Source: Siphonodentalium dalli
Taxonomy: Eukaryota; Mollusca; Scaphopoda; Gadilida; Siphonodentaliidae
Reading direction: 5' to 3'
Assembly (NCBI GenBank): GCA_032622095.1
Contig: CP136069.1
Coordinates: 168,694,394-168,758,393, forward strand
DNA length: 64,000 bases
In this document: piece by piece, positions 9,564 through 21,884 of the stretch
Layout of the letters: every line of letters begins with the position of its first letter
Numbering within the stretch: the stretch's first letter is position 1
The notes under the pieces: generated by a model
What the model was told of the DNA's origin: nothing
The model's database searches: none
The model's input: only the letters and a program-made list of their open reading frames with translations
Program-made: the position numbers and the translations under genes

Positions 9564-11370
9564 AGGGGTACTGTATGCCATTTTCAATAAATTCCCAGTG
9601 ATAACAACGGGGGATATATGGTGGGAATAGAGGATACCAAGGTTGATCTCTACTCATTAAGTTTTGCGATTGTATTCTCTATGATATATATAATTGCACG
9701 ATCGACCTCCAGAATTGTGTTTGACCGTGGCAATCCCTCATTCACTCCCATATCATGTACGCAGTACGTCTTATGGGTATTATCTCAATGCATGTTTATC
9801 TACTTATATTAATTTCAAGAGTATTAAGACAGTTCCCCAGTTGCATTTTTTATTTTGCGACGTTTAGTTCTACGCATAATTCCGCTAGCATTATCATGCC
9901 GATGAAGCTGTGTCGGAAATGTTGGAGGAAATGCAGCTGAGAGAAAGTATCTGCGATAAACAAAGCGAACTATATATAAACAAGGACCAAAACAAGAAAA
10001 AAGGCTGATTATAAGGAACTTGGAAGACTCATTGTGCGAATATGCAGCGGGCGACATGGCTAGCTATGGCATATTAATTATGACGAACAATTGTCACCAA
10101 ACTACACCATAATAAATTGTCACACCTACTATGCCATAGCTACTGTGGTACGTGTGTCCGCAGCCAGTGTCATTTGTTTATCGCGATTAATCCGTCCGAC
10201 CAATAAATAATTCTTTCTTTATTTACAACTTCGTATACTTCAGACGTTATAACATGAACATCATAAACACATTAGTCCGCAAAAATAAAAGACGACAATT
10301 GGGTTTTACATATGATTGTATCAATCAATCTGGTGGGTTTGACTAAGATTTTGAGGACACCTGGTTATCATATCTCCACGAAGATACAGATGTTTTAAAG
10401 AAATGTCCAGGTGCTCCTATATAGAGCTGTTCATTGTGCTATTTACTTGCTAATTATTCTCAGTTTAAAAGAATTGTTGCTATGCATGAATATCAGCTAC
10501 ATGTGCCGGACACAGAGCGAGATTTTGAGTTGTTTATGTTAGTCGATGAGTATGTTCTAAAACATGAAAGATATCCTCTGTATATTGGGTAGATATAACC
10601 TTGTCAGATGTCAGTATTGGAGGATCCTGAAAAGTTATGTGCCACTGACGGCGTTTTCTTTTATATTTGAAGAAATTATATTTGACAGCACACTGTGACC
10701 GCCATTGCTGAACAGGCCTTCTATACATTTCCATATCTCTTGTAACCTATATTTAATAGGGCAGATTCAGTTGTGTTATAATATTAAGGGGTACTGTACG
10801 CCAAATGTTGTTGTTGGTTTCTATAGTCTCCGAGTCGGAGAATAAGGTAACAATTTTTCCATTATTTGAAAGTCTGTTGAGTACGAAGTCATGTTACGGA
10901 TGACAAATTTACCGGAATGCAAAAATACAAATTGTCGTTGTCGAGTAATTTTTGTAAAGTTTTCAACCAAATGAATCAAATAAAAGTTATATTATATGCA
11001 TACTAGTCCCATATAATCATTTAAGTTATTGTATCGTCGCTAGTCAGTGAGTGGCTTGAGTGTTCTCCCCGTATCATCATAATATTTTAAGCGATCGTGT
11101 GTGCGATCGGTTTAACAATCCAGTATCCCTCAATTACTGTTTTTGATTACGGTAATTCGTAATTTAATTGACGCCATTTTATGGCTCCAGTCATAAATTC
11201 AATTTATATCAAATTATAAACTTTTAAATTATTAAATTTTAAGATAGCCTATTAACCTGAGCGTTTACAGAATACATCTTCGACTCAAATTACTTATGTT
11301 TCTATATATTATCTATATTAGATCGTTGTTGTCACCCGAAATTTAATGAAAATGGCGTACAGTACCCCCT
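9564..11370. mobile_element. TTAA-flanked TIR element, 1807 bp, non-autonomous
   Basis: The left end reads AGGGGTACTGTATGCCATTT and the right end is its complement (AATGGCGTACAGTACCCCCT), giving about 28-bp TIRs. TTAA lies immediately outside both ends (9560-9563 and 11371-11374), the target duplication used by piggyBac and Kolobok superfamilies. A second copy of the left terminus lies inside at 10788, also preceded by TTAA, so an inner element may be nested or the array may be a composite. A stretch at about 10175-10300 is also found at 29030-29145. An inner inverted repeat (TAGCTATGGCA, 10061-10142) is present. No transposase frame is seen. Confidence 0.7.
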
Positions 11371-11403
11371 TTAACATGAGCTATTCTAATATCTTAACAT
11401 GCA

Positions 11404-11515
11404 CCATTATCTTCCTCGTAAAAAGTTACCACTGTTAGAACGCCTTGGTGCCATCTCGATTGTACCCCGTGAAGTTATATATAGAACACATACAGACAGA
11501 CATATATTTGCAAAT
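11404..11515. repeat. Dispersed repeat terminus (CAGACAGACA end)
   Basis: The block CTCGTAAAAAGTTACC...TGGTGCCATCT...CAGACAGACA...GCAAATATA recurs at about 17862, 18165-18275 and 29168-29280. It appears to be a common end of a dispersed repeat associated with the diverged satellite that follows. Confidence 0.65.
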
Positions 11516-11631
11516 ATATCTAGGCACCAAATGTGACGTTTTAACGCGCACAATTTGATTCCTCGTATCATTATAGAGATGATAAATGGGAATAAAATAA
11601 AGTAACACCATTTAAGACTCATTTGAGTTTT

Positions 11632-11836
11632 TAAATAACTAAGAGCTTTCAGATAAATGGCAACAAGCCTGATGATTTCGCTGTAAGTTGTAAACTTCTT
11701 TATCTACCCATAAATAACTAAGAGCTTTCAGATAAATGGCAACAAGCCTGATGATTTCGCTGTAAGTTGTAAACTCCTTTATCTACTCATAAATAACTAA
11801 GATCTTTCCGATAAATGGCAACAAGCCTGATGATTT
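11632..11836. repeat. 79-bp tandem repeat, 2.6 copies
   Basis: The unit TAAATAACTAAGAGCTTTCA... starts at 11632, 11711 and 11790 with very little divergence. Confidence 0.9.
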
Positions 11837-11839
11837 TAT

Positions 11840-12670
11840 AGAGATGAATATATATAAAATTGTTGAAAATTGGCGAGTATACAAATTCGTATCAAATTTA
11901 TGGCCCCCATATCTCTCACCCAAACGTCACCAATTTGGCGTATTTAAACCACACGATCAGATTACTCGCATCACGGAGAAGAATGTATCAGTCTGGTGGA
12001 AATCGGCGCTAAAAATGTTGTTTATCAATTTTTGTCTCTCACCCTCTCACCCTCTGTGGACCCCTGTCTCTAATGGCACCGCTTTTGACATCTTTAAACC
12101 ACAAAATTAAACTCCTGTTGGTGCTAATCGGCGACCAAAGAATTTTTTTTATCAAATTTAGTGCCCACCCACACCATCTCTCTCACACAAACAGCACCGA
12201 TATAGCGTCTTTAAATCACATGATTTGATTCCTCGTATCATGGATAAGAATGTGTATCAATTTGGTGGAAATTGGCGCTAAAATGATTGTGTATCAATTA
12301 TGGTGCCCCTCTCCTGTTCAGTGCACCCCTGACTCGAATGGCGCCACTTTTGACAGTTTTAAGCCACACCATTAGACTCCTCATACCATGTGGATGATTT
12401 TGTATAAGTTTGGTAGCAATCGGTGACTAAACCAATTCTTATCAAATTTAGTACCTACCCCACCCCAATATCACATCCGAACGACACCAATTTTGCGTCT
12501 TTAAATCACACAATTAGATTCCTTGTATCATGGAGAAGAATGTGTATTAATTTGGTGGAAATCGGCGCTAAAATAAGTTTTATAAATGTTGGTGCTCCTC
12601 TCCCTTTCAGTGCACCCCTGACTCGAATGACGCCACTTTTGACAGCTTTAAGCCACTCCATTAGACTCCC
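11840..12670. repeat. Diverged ~290-bp satellite-like array, left part
   Basis: Degenerate tandem units contain ATCGGCGCTAAAA, ATCAATTTTGGTGCCCCTCT, GACTCGAATGGCGCCACTTT, TTAAACCACACCATTAGACT and CCTCATACCATG. Two related half-units of about 145 bp make a roughly 290-bp period. The array is interrupted at 12680 by a MULE-like element and resumes at 16897. Reading frames through it are not conserved between units. Confidence 0.8.
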
Positions 12671-13890
12671 CATACCGTATAGTCCAAGTCTTCTCGTACT
12701 AAAACTAGCTAAGATTTTGGGATGGAGATGCTAGTGTTTAGTCCGAGTTCCAGGCCCATGCATTTCTATGACACGAGTTACGCCCAGGATCTGTGGCGGG
12801 AATCTGTGGTGTATTTTACTCGATTTACCTAACAAAGCAATACATGATGCTATATACATCGGAAAGAGTGACATCTTATGGTTATAATGGTGTATAATAA
12901 TCTAACTTTAATGTTAAATTACACATAGAATATTCCGGTTGATTGCCACAAACATCGTTGTTTTTTCTGTTTGTTTACTTAACTGAAAGCCGAACTCAGG
13001 TTCCGAAGAACTTCGGCATTGTCCGGTGTTTGTTTTGGCCGAGACGAATTTCGATACAAACAAAATGGCGGCCCCCATGATATTCTAATGGTCATTGTGT
13101 TTACACTGTTTTAAACTGTGAGATGGTTATAATTCCCGTAATTTATTTAATGTATTACATTTATATCTTCAATATGTATTTAATCTATGTATTTATTTCG
13201 GCCAATTTGGCCGGTTACTTCATGTGACTTTTTCATCTGACGTGTGTGTCGGAATAATGATATGGAGGATTTATGTAAATGTTAGCCCAAACTACATTTC
13301 CAAGTAACGATGGTTTTGTTGTTTATTTTGAGGAATAATACCGCGTCAGATGAATTCAGCCCAAATATGTTAACAGTTGTCGTGTAAAACATTCGGCAGT
13401 AAGTTAGCGTTATTTAGTATTTGTGGATGTCCTTTAACATGGGGAAAATAGACTACTGCGCTTGAACGAGCATGTGAATTGTCGTTTTTAATGTATAGCA
13501 ACTTTATAATCAATAACAGAGGCATTCTCTGTCAAATAAGGTCGCTCTATTTACGATACCAATTGGGGAACTTTGTGAATTAAATTACGCGTAAACTTAA
13601 CCTGCTGCAAATAGAAAAGGTGTCGGAATTGGCGTACTCGCCTCATGGCTAACTCGCCCCAATCGGCGAGTGCCAACTCGGAATAAAAGGCCAACTCGGA
13701 ATAAAAGATGCATACGGGGTGTTATATGGCGTTTGGTCCGTTGTTTCTCAATGAATATTATTGAAATTTGGTGTATATGCCCGGGCTGGGACATGGAATA
13801 CAACAACGTTTGAATTGTTTTTAAATTTACAAATTTGTTGATTTTATTCATTTTGTTTTCGTTCTGAAACACACTATAAAGTGTATATAA

Positions 13891-14190
13891 TATAATAACG
13901 AACACGAGACATACATAATTTATAAACTGTTAACAAAAGATATCAAATTCAATACATGACAAAGATGACTCAGTGGAGTTTATAAAGTGAACATAAAAAC
14001 ATTGAGGTAAGAATCTTTTTAAGGAATGCAACTTTATTTAATGATAATAAACACATAAATTAAAATAACAAACATGAGACATACATGATTTATAAACTGT
14101 TAACAAAAGATATCAAACTCAATACATGACAAAGATGACTCAGTGAAGTTTATAAAGTGAACATAAAAATATTAAGGTAAAAATCGTTTT
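13891..14190. repeat. 170-bp-spaced direct repeat inside MULE-like element
   Basis: Two ~130-bp copies (about 13891-14020 and 14061-14190) share GAGACATACAT, AACTGTTAACAAAAGATATC and GATGACTCAGTG with few differences. Confidence 0.85.
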
Positions 14191-14199
14191 AAGCATTAC

Positions 14200-15560
14200 T
14201 AAACCGTTTAGCACAGTCCACTTCACTCATCCGATCATCACTAAACTTCATATTTATCTTGATATTGATCTATCAGATGAGAGCTATCAAATATTTTTTT
14301 AATTTTATAGGAAAAAATGGTCGCCAGCGGCCATATTGCATTTACGTTATATGTTATCGCGTCATGTCGATATCTAGTATTAGTTAGAAATTTCACCTTT
14401 CCAGATTCATAATTGCTCCATTGACTGTAACAGATGGAATTATTCCCCTCTTCGGATAGAGTGTCACTGAAACTTTATTTTGTCAGACTGTCTGTATAGT
14501 CACTGATTATATATGGCAATAATCTGTAATAAGATGTAGCACTATTTTATTTTATATTTACATGCAGTGCTGTTTTTATACAACAATTCTAATCCCCCCT
14601 AGATCATCATGTGATCGACCATACATCGCGCGAGGACCTGGTTGAATTAAGGGGGGTTTTATGGATAACTTCTGTCCTCAAGCTAGATTATACTTATGAC
14701 ATTTAATGGCAGGTTACTAACGTGGAGGGTTAGATATGCTTGAGACACCACCACTCTTCAATTCACACCAAGTTATCAGCTGTCATATTCGGATATTAGA
14801 ACCCATAGCCATGATATATGGTTTATTTTGTGTATACTAGTAATATTGTTATTTTCAGTACCTTTATATACCAGTACTGTGTATAACAATGCATATAAAT
14901 TAATCCATGTATACATGTACATATTGATTCAACGGATTCAGTGGTTTTGTCCATAAGTCTATCAAATATGCGGGGAAAACATGGCCACAAGCAGTACACC
15001 CTGTTAAATTTCGAATTTGAATCAATTGGCGCACCCTGCAGCCAGCTTTTATTGGAGAACTTTTTCTCATGTGGATAGTTTGGGTCACCGCTAGATGTGA
15101 GCCATGTTTTGTTCTCAAGCTGTCCTTGTGAAGACATCACTGCCAGCGGTGATCTGGAATTTTACTATTTTTATGGCTAAATAATTTGGTTGATCCTACA
15201 GACGACACCCCTTGTCCGATCGTCACCAGATTCCACAATGATCTTCTGGATAACCAGGGTGAGAGTAATCTAATTTTCCCGAATTTCGTTAAAAAACATT
15301 ACCACAGGCAGCAATTTGGTATCTTACTGTTTGATCCTCTTTTGCATGACTGAATTGTTTAGCAACTGTACAGTCATACCCCTCATCTGATAGTCACCAC
15401 ACTTGATATTGATCTTCGGGCTGACAACTAGATGGGAGCTATCGAATGCTTTGAATTTTTTTGGAAAACATTGTCGCCAGCAGTCATCTTCTATTTTGGT
15501 TTTTATATACATGTATATCTCTTCATTCGGATAGTCAGTATTACGTAGGTACTTCAACTT
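14200..15560. repeat. Diverged repeat family with GTCGCCAGCGGCCAT motif
   Basis: Blocks at about 14220-14340, 15080-15290 and 15340-15500 share CCGATCATCAC-like, TTGATATTGATCTTC, TGAGAGCTATC and (G)TCGCCAGC(G)G(C)CAT elements. A related fragment occurs near 30930-30960. The origin is unknown. The reading frames here (for example 14823-15140 minus) have no recognisable domain. Confidence 0.5.
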
Positions 15561-15779
15561 TCCGCATTCCTGTCATCATTTGAAATATAAAAATTTACCT
15601 GATACCATGCACCCTTCAAAATTTGTTTCGTCGTATCTATTTTAATGACCCGTATGGTAATATTGATACAGATATATTTGTCAAACATTTCTTTGTACAA
15701 TATACAGGTATTTAGTTTGTAACTAAATCTAGAAATATATAATAGTAGCTGGTGGACCCTACTTCGTCCGGGATGTTCC

Positions 15780-16200
15780 CCTCTGATTTTCGGAGAATTG
15801 CGCGATTTAACCTTGAATTGACCATTTTAAAGGTGAACGTCATGTCGGGTCACGATTTTACCCGTCCAAAACACTCCCCGGACAAAAGTCACGACAAAAA
15901 TACCCGTCGAAATCCGCCCGGCTTTACCCGATTTGACCTTGAATTGACAATTTTGAATGTCAAGATCAGGTCAGGGTCATAATTTGACCCACCCGAAACA
16001 CTCCTGGGACAAAAGTAACAGTAGGTATTATATTTCGTTGAAATACTTCCGTTTTACCAGATTTGACCTTGAATTGATCTTTTTGAAAGTCAAAGTCAGG
16101 TCGGGATCAAGATTTGACCCGTCCAAATAGTCCAGAAACATGCCTACATCAGCACGTTCGAGAACATGGTCCCACGTGAAATTGGACCCGTCCATATTGC
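15780..16200. repeat. ~135-bp tandem repeat, about 3 copies
   Basis: Successive units contain GATTTGACCTTGAATTGA, GTCA(A)GGTCA/GGTCGGG, TTTGACCCGTCC and CACTCC(C/T)GGGAC. They are diverged and G+C richer than their surroundings. Confidence 0.75.
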
Positions 16201-16336
16201 TCCCGGGATCGAAGTAGTCCTACACACAATTTTTTAGTCGGATCGGTCAAGGTCCAGAAACATGCCTATGAGCGAGGTCAAGTTGACACGTTAAATACCA
16301 AATCCGAGTCGGATCAGTCGAGCAGTGTTAGAGTCT

Positions 16337-16382
16337 ATAACACATACACACATGCATTCATGCATACACACATACATACAGA
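16337..16382. repeat. CA/CATA simple repeat
   Basis: An ACACATACACACATGCAT-type low-complexity run inside the MULE-like element. Confidence 0.85.
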
Positions 16383-16896
16383 CAGGTGTTCCAAAATGTA
16401 TAATCGATAGCTACAACAATTCTATGGTAGATAGTTCACGGCCGACCTGATGCATGCATCTTAGTTTTCTTGTTTATTTATTGTCACGTATAATTACGAT
16501 TACAATGGAGAATTCATCGTGCGTGGTTGATTGAAAATCTACGGAATATTTTCACCGGAAAATGCCGAACGCAGTTCGCAAGGTCAACTGAGTTCGCATA
16601 CTTTAAAAAATATGTAAACACTGCGGCAAAAGTTTCTTTTCACATTAAATTACCGCTTTCAATTCACAACCGATGTGGGTTTCAGATCAAATAGCATGTC
16701 TTCTGCGGAAACTATCCGTTTATTGTAGCAATTGTGATATTTTATTTCATATAATTGTGGTTTTATTTGAGCGGGTCACTAACGCTTAAGTCGTGTCATA
16801 GAAATGCATGGGCCTGGAACTCGGACTAAACACTAGCATCTCCATCCCAAAATCGTAGCTAGTTTTAGTACGAGAAGACTTGGACTACATACCGTA

Positions 16897-18275
16897 TTGA
16901 TGATTTTGTATAAGCTTTGTATAAAATTGGCGAGTATACAAATTCGTATCCAATATAGCCCCCCCCCCCCACATCTCTCATCCAAACGGCATCAATTTGG
17001 CGTATCTAAACCACACGATTAGATTTCTCACATCACGGAGAATATGCATCAATCTGGTGGAAATCATGCAGCACTAAACATATTGTTCATCTGTTTTCTG
17101 TTCCTCTCACCCTCTATGCATCCTGACTCGAATAGCCCCACTTGTGACAGCTTGTGATATCCTTAAACCACACAATTAGCCTCCTGATACCATGGAGATG
17201 ATTATTGATAGTTTGGTAAACCAATTTTTATAAAATTTAGTGCCCACTAACCCCCACCTCTCACCCAAACAGCACCAACATGGCGTCTTTAAATCACGCG
17301 ATCAGACTCCTCGTATTATGGATAAAAATGCGTATCACTTAGGTGGAAATTGGCGCTAATATTATCGCGTATCAATTTTGGTGCCCCTCTGCATTTCAGT
17401 TCAACCCTGACTCGAATGACGCCATTTTTTAAAGATTTAAGCCACACCATTAGACTCCTCATACCATGGGGATAATATTGTATAAGTGTGGTGGCAATCG
17501 GCCACTAAACCCATTTTTATCAAATTGGGTGCCCCTCCCACAATCTTTCATCCAAACGACAGCAATTCGGAGTCTTTAAATTGCACAATTAGATTCCTTG
17601 TATCGTGGAGAAGAATATATATCAATTTGGTGGAAATCGGCGCTAAAGTTTTATCAATTTTGGTGCCCCTCTCCCCTCCCGTGCATCCCAAACGCGAATG
17701 GCGCCACGTCTGCCATATTTAAACAACACCATTAGATTCCTCATATCATGGGAATGATTATATAAATGTTTCATGGCAATCGGCGGCAAACATTTTTTCT
17801 ACCCCTCCCCCTTTTCTGCCCCTGACAACGGCGTCACTTTAGAACATTCTAACCAGCACCATTATCTTTCTCGTAAAAAGTTACCACTTAGTCTAGTAGA
17901 CCGTTTGGTGCCATCTAGATGGTCCATCGGCGCTAAACTTAGTTTATCAATTTTTGTGCTCCTCTTCCCTTCCGTGCATCCCTGACTCGAACGGCGTCAC
18001 TCTTGACATATTTAAATCACAGCATCAGATTCCTTATATCATGGGGATGATTATATATAAGTTTCTTGGCAATCGGCGACAAAAAATAATTCTGCCCCTC
18101 CCCTGTTCTGCCCCTGACAGCAACGGCGTAACTTTAGAAAAGCCTAACCCTCACCATTATCTTTCTCGTAAAAAGTTACCCCTAGTAGACCCTTTTGGTG
18201 CCATCTAGATGGTCTTCTGTAAATTTCTATAGAACACAGACAGACAGACAGACATTCGCAAATATAGATATAGAT
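16897..18275. repeat. Diverged ~290-bp satellite-like array, right part
   Basis: This continues the array interrupted at 12680. Units again carry ATCGGCG(C/A), GCCCCTC, GACTCGAATGGCG and CCTCATACCATGGGGATGAT. Near the end (18060-18110) a unit reads AATCGGCGACAAAAAATAAT followed by TGCCCCTCCC. This closely resembles the 1249-bp satellite (AATCGGCGACAAAAAAAAAA...TGCCCCTCCC) and suggests common ancestry. The array ends in the CAGACAGACAGACA terminus also seen at 11480 and 29250. Confidence 0.8.
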
Positions 18276-18364
18276 AAGTAGACGACATATAATGTAAGTC
18301 CAGAGGGGATCCTATTTATTGAGGGAAATGTTCAGATGTATAAATACTTGGAAATATGACAGTC

Positions 18365-18830
18365 AAAGGTACTCAATCCGATCGGACGCTCCTAAATTAC
18401 TATTTGTTTGGCTTCGGGGGTAAAAATTATTTGATTCGAGTCGAGGTAACCACCCATCAAAGCTCAGAGTGATCAGATATAGATTTTTGAAGTTTGTTAT
18501 TTCTTGAGATGTGCAATAAATTGTGGACCAGAAACACGTGGTCAAATGGGCAGTCTCGGACAAAATTGCAAATGAAGATGGATAACTCTAAAATCAAGTG
18601 GTAATACGGCCAAATTTCGTGATACTTAAGTGATAATACTGCCATGTTTTGTTGAACAAAATGTTGATAAATAACACGTTTTGGGAAATTTAATACCATA
18701 GTTGACAGTGGTTAGAATTATTTTGTTGCAATAAAATCGATTCTGATAACTAAAGCCTATATTTTGGAGAAATGTTGTTGTTGTTGTATTTTGATTATAT
18801 GGGGACCGTCTGATCGGATTGAGTACCTTT
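18365..18830. mobile_element. 466-bp MITE with 23-bp TIRs
   Basis: The left end AAAGGTACTCAATCCGATCG and right end CGGATTGAGTACCTTT are reverse complements over 23 bases with one mismatch. No clear target duplication is seen, and the superfamily is undetermined. Non-coding. Confidence 0.75.
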
Positions 18831-18959
18831 AAGATGAAATTGGCTTAGACGCAGGGTGCTAACAAGATAGAATTCTCCCTCTAATTACTTGGTACACTCT
18901 GATTTTTTTCGCAAGACGTCTGTTCTAAAAGTAGCCAACAAATCTAAATCTAAATCTAA

Positions 18960-19850
18960 ATTACAATTTTAATTTTTTAATATTTATTTCAATTTTTTTT
19001 AATTTAATTTAATTTAATTCTTTTTTTTTATAATTTAATTGTTTTTTTATTTAAAAAAAAATTTAATTAATTTTGTAATTGAATTTTTTGTTTTTCAATG
19101 AGTTAATTCGGCCTTTTTCTGGCGGAAAACTGACCCGATGAAATCCCCCCTTCCTAGGAACGACAGCCATAAGAATTACACAACACTCATTTTTTTGTTT
19201 TTCATGAGTTAATTCTTCACACTTTGAGGTCAATAAACAATAATATAGAATCGAAAACGGATGCACCCATCGAGCTCAAATTTCGTATATATGTGTAAAA
19301 ACCCACGGGGATCGTCGACGTCGCATTTTGGACAAGCTCTGAGCACTGATTCTCCACTCCCAATCATCAAAATCGCCGCAAATCCACTTCGGGGGGTTAA
19401 GGGATCAACGATCTTTATATTGACCATATTCGGAGTTGTTAACGACGAACGCTCTTTATTGCAATCGACATTGCTAAACGACTACCCCATGCGTACGAAT
19501 TACGGATGAGAAACGCGAAATGCAATTATCTCGATTAAAAAGGCAGAATTGATATAAGAGGCGTAACTCTACATTTTTTATATCGTACAATGAGTTGTTG
19601 TGTCATTCTTATGTCTATGTCCTAGGAACAGGGGAAATTTTCATCGGGTCAGTCTTTTAGGGACGGGTACCATGAATTAACTCATGAAAAACAAAAAATG
19701 CGTGTTGTGTGATGCTGTCGTTCCTAGGAAGGGAAGGGGGGATTTCATCGGGTCAGTTTTTCCGCCCGAAATAGGCCGAATAAAATTTAAAAAAAAAATT
19801 AAATTAAAAAAAAAAAATTCAATTCAATTAAATTAAAAAAAAATGTCATG
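18960..19850. mobile_element. Foldback element with ~110-bp unique arms and AT-rich tails
   Basis: The left arm (about 19104-19216) and right arm (about 19674-19780) are reverse complements. They share CTGACCCGATGAAATCCCCC, CCTAGGAACGACAGC and TTTTCATGAGTTAATTC. Outside the arms, oligo-T/A tails (18960-19085 and 19785-19845) also pair. A partial third copy of the arm motif (CATCGGGTCAG) lies at 19640-19660. The 450-bp centre has no recognisable gene. Stem potential exceeds 100 bp. Confidence 0.8.
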
Positions 19851-20047
19851 TTTCTGACCAACCACGCCAGTGGCGGGCTAACCTGCTAGTATTATATAAT
19901 TGATAGAAGTTTTTCCGGGAATTATTATTGGGTCCTCGGTTCATATCCATTACTGTTGTGACATGCATGCAATTCCCTCTCCCCGACATATCGTCACGTC
20001 CCTGTCATTAAACCATCTATAATTTAGTAATCGTCCGTTCTCTCCAG
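19851..20047 (+). other. Intron upstream of lectin N-half exon
   Basis: Sequence leading to the acceptor TTCTCTCCAG, which ends at 20047. No signal-peptide exon is recognisable here. Confidence 0.5.
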
Positions 20048-20254
20048 TTTGCACCAGCTACCCTGGGTACTCACCACACATACTCAATGGAAAGGAATAC
20101 TGTCTGAGGTTTGATGCGAATACCATGAACAAGATCGGCGATGCTGCTCGTGAGGACTGCATGACTCTACCTGGAGCCCACCTCATCACCATAGAAAGCG
20201 AAGCGATGCTAGCCGCGCTCCAGCAATTTCTTGCCAATCTTGGTCATGGAACAG
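20048..20254 (+). CDS. C-type lectin domain, N-terminal half exon (CTLD n+1)
   Basis: The acceptor TCTCTCCAG precedes the exon and the donor ACAG|GTATGG follows at 20255. The 207 bases (69 codons) are phase 1 at both ends. The frame encodes a long-form CTLD start: a first Cys (CTSYPGYSPH), then KEYCLRF, AAREDCMTL, GAHLITIESEAM and LQQFLANLG. These are the two N-terminal extra-loop cysteines and C1, followed by the conserved A-L-xx-I-x-S/N block of the domain. The last base G joins the first two bases of the exon at 63190 to make Asp, giving a complete domain. The split codon at its start can also be completed by the exon at 6928-7218, so a multi-CTLD transcript is possible. No signal peptide lies in this exon. 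Confidence 0.85.
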
Positions 20255-20290
20255 GTATGGTCTAGTCCATCATAGCAACAAGATCACACC

Positions 20291-21218
20291 TAGTCCAAGT
20301 TTCACCACACATAAACCAGCTATTTATATATGTAGACCGAGATGCTAGTTTACGTCCGAGAACCGTTCCTATATTGTCTCATACCGTATTTTACGCCCAG
20401 ATCCAGTGGCTGGATTGTTGTGTCTATATTAATCGATTTACCATACAAATCAATAAAATGATGCTACATATATCGGAAAGAGAGACACGTAGTCATAACG
20501 ATATATTATTTGTCTAAGTTTCATGCTAAATTACGCACAGAATATCCGCGTTGTCAGGACCAATATCGAGTTGTTTACGTTTAAACTCAGAGCCGATGTG
20601 TTCCGAATAAAATCGCCATAGTTCTGAGTTTGTTTTGGCCGAAAAGAATTTCGGCTCGATGGCAACAAATAAGGTGGCGGCGCCCATGTCTAATTGAATG
20701 TTTGATTGTGTTTGTAATGTTTAAAATGTCAGAACATTGTGAATTTCAAAAAAAATATTGTTTTTGGATTTAGATATTTACTATTTACTAGATTTAGTGA
20801 CAACTACATATAGACACGAAATTGCGTTTATATACAATGGAAAATACTTCGTATTGTGTGTGCTGCGAATATTTTGCACCGGAAACAGCCAATGCAACTT
20901 CGTTCGGTCAATTGAGTTCACGTACTTTTATAAATATGTAAACAATGCGGTATATACGTCTTTTTTCACATTAAATTACCGCTTTCGATTGACAACTGTT
21001 GTGGTGTTCAGAACAAATCTAATGGTTTCTGTGAAATACACCAGTTTATTGTCACAATTGTGATATTTGATTACAGTTATATTTGGTTTTATGTGAGCGG
21101 GTCAACAAAGCTTAACGTCGGTTGATTATAGGACGCCATAGGGACGGTTCTCGGAAGTAAACTAGCATCTAGCTCCACCGATATAACTTTCTGGTTCACG
21201 TACGAGGAAATTGGACTC
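20291..21218. mobile_element. MULE-like non-autonomous element, 928 bp
   Basis: The left terminus TAGTCCAAGTTTC at 20291 and the right terminus ending GGAAATTGGACT at about 21218 belong to diverged ~95-bp TIRs, sharing GATGCTAGTTTAC and TCCGAGAACCGT. They align end to end with the TIRs of the 4.2-kb element at 12680. The flanks are GATCACACC (left) and GATCATGCG (right). The related right flank at 382 reads GATCACACA, supporting an old 8-9 bp TSD. It lies only 36 bases after the lectin donor site. No coding capacity. Confidence 0.75.
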
Positions 21219-21634
21219 GATCATGCGGAATCACGATCATAGATAAATGTCTACGATTCAATAATGTTCTCAAGAAACACATTCTGCAGTCTTTTTTCAA
21301 CATTAACTTGGCACCATGCACAGAGATAACTGAATGTCAAACAACCATGAGAACCTGTTAGAACTCATGAAATTGACCTTTTCGTGCGAGGTTTTCCTCA
21401 TCCGAAACCTGACTCTAACTATCGGGTAATAAAGGGACATATATTGAGAAAAAATAACCATTGGGTCCCCTTCACTTGACTAATGTTTTGTTGTTGTCTA
21501 ACTTAACATTTAAATTCATGTAATTGGTAGACATAATTTAAACTGGATTTTTAAAATTAATTTAATGACTGGGAAAAGAATGCATCTGGCATGTGGCTCC
21601 GGCCCACCCAGATAATGCATGGAAAACGACACCC

Positions 21635-21764
21635 TGTACAGATAATGGCGACACTGTACATAAAATGACGACACTGAACAGATAATGGCGATACTGTACG
21701 TATAATGGCGACACTGTACATACATGTCTAGTGGCGACACTGTACATATAATGACGACACTGTA
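21635..21764. repeat. 20-bp minisatellite, short paralogous array
   Basis: About six diverged units of the same 20-bp family as 811-1064, in the corresponding position of the paralogous intron. Copy number changed after duplication. Confidence 0.9.
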
Positions 21765-21884
21765 ATTACCTTACTAACTTGAGCCATGGATAAGTCAAAA
21801 ACATCAAAATCACATCACAGAATTAAATCTGAACAGCTCGGCCATTTCAGCTTTCGCGTGGACACGAGATTGCATAGAATTATA

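Larger units (their letters stand above)
12680..16887. mobile_element. MULE-like TIR element, 4208 bp, 97-bp TIRs, 9-bp TSD
   Basis: Left TIR 12680-12776 and right TIR 16791-16887 are reverse complements over 97 bases with a single mismatch seen. Both begin TAGTCCAAGTCTTCTCGTAC. The 9-base direct repeat CATACCGTA flanks it (12671-12679 and 16888-16896). Joining the flanks restores the surrounding satellite unit, which proves an insertion. Long TIRs plus a 9-bp TSD are the hallmark of Mutator-like elements. Subterminal parts (about 12790-13160 and 16490-16790) match the small 928-bp element at 20291. The 3.3-kb interior holds repeats and no transposase frame, so it is non-autonomous. Confidence 0.85.
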
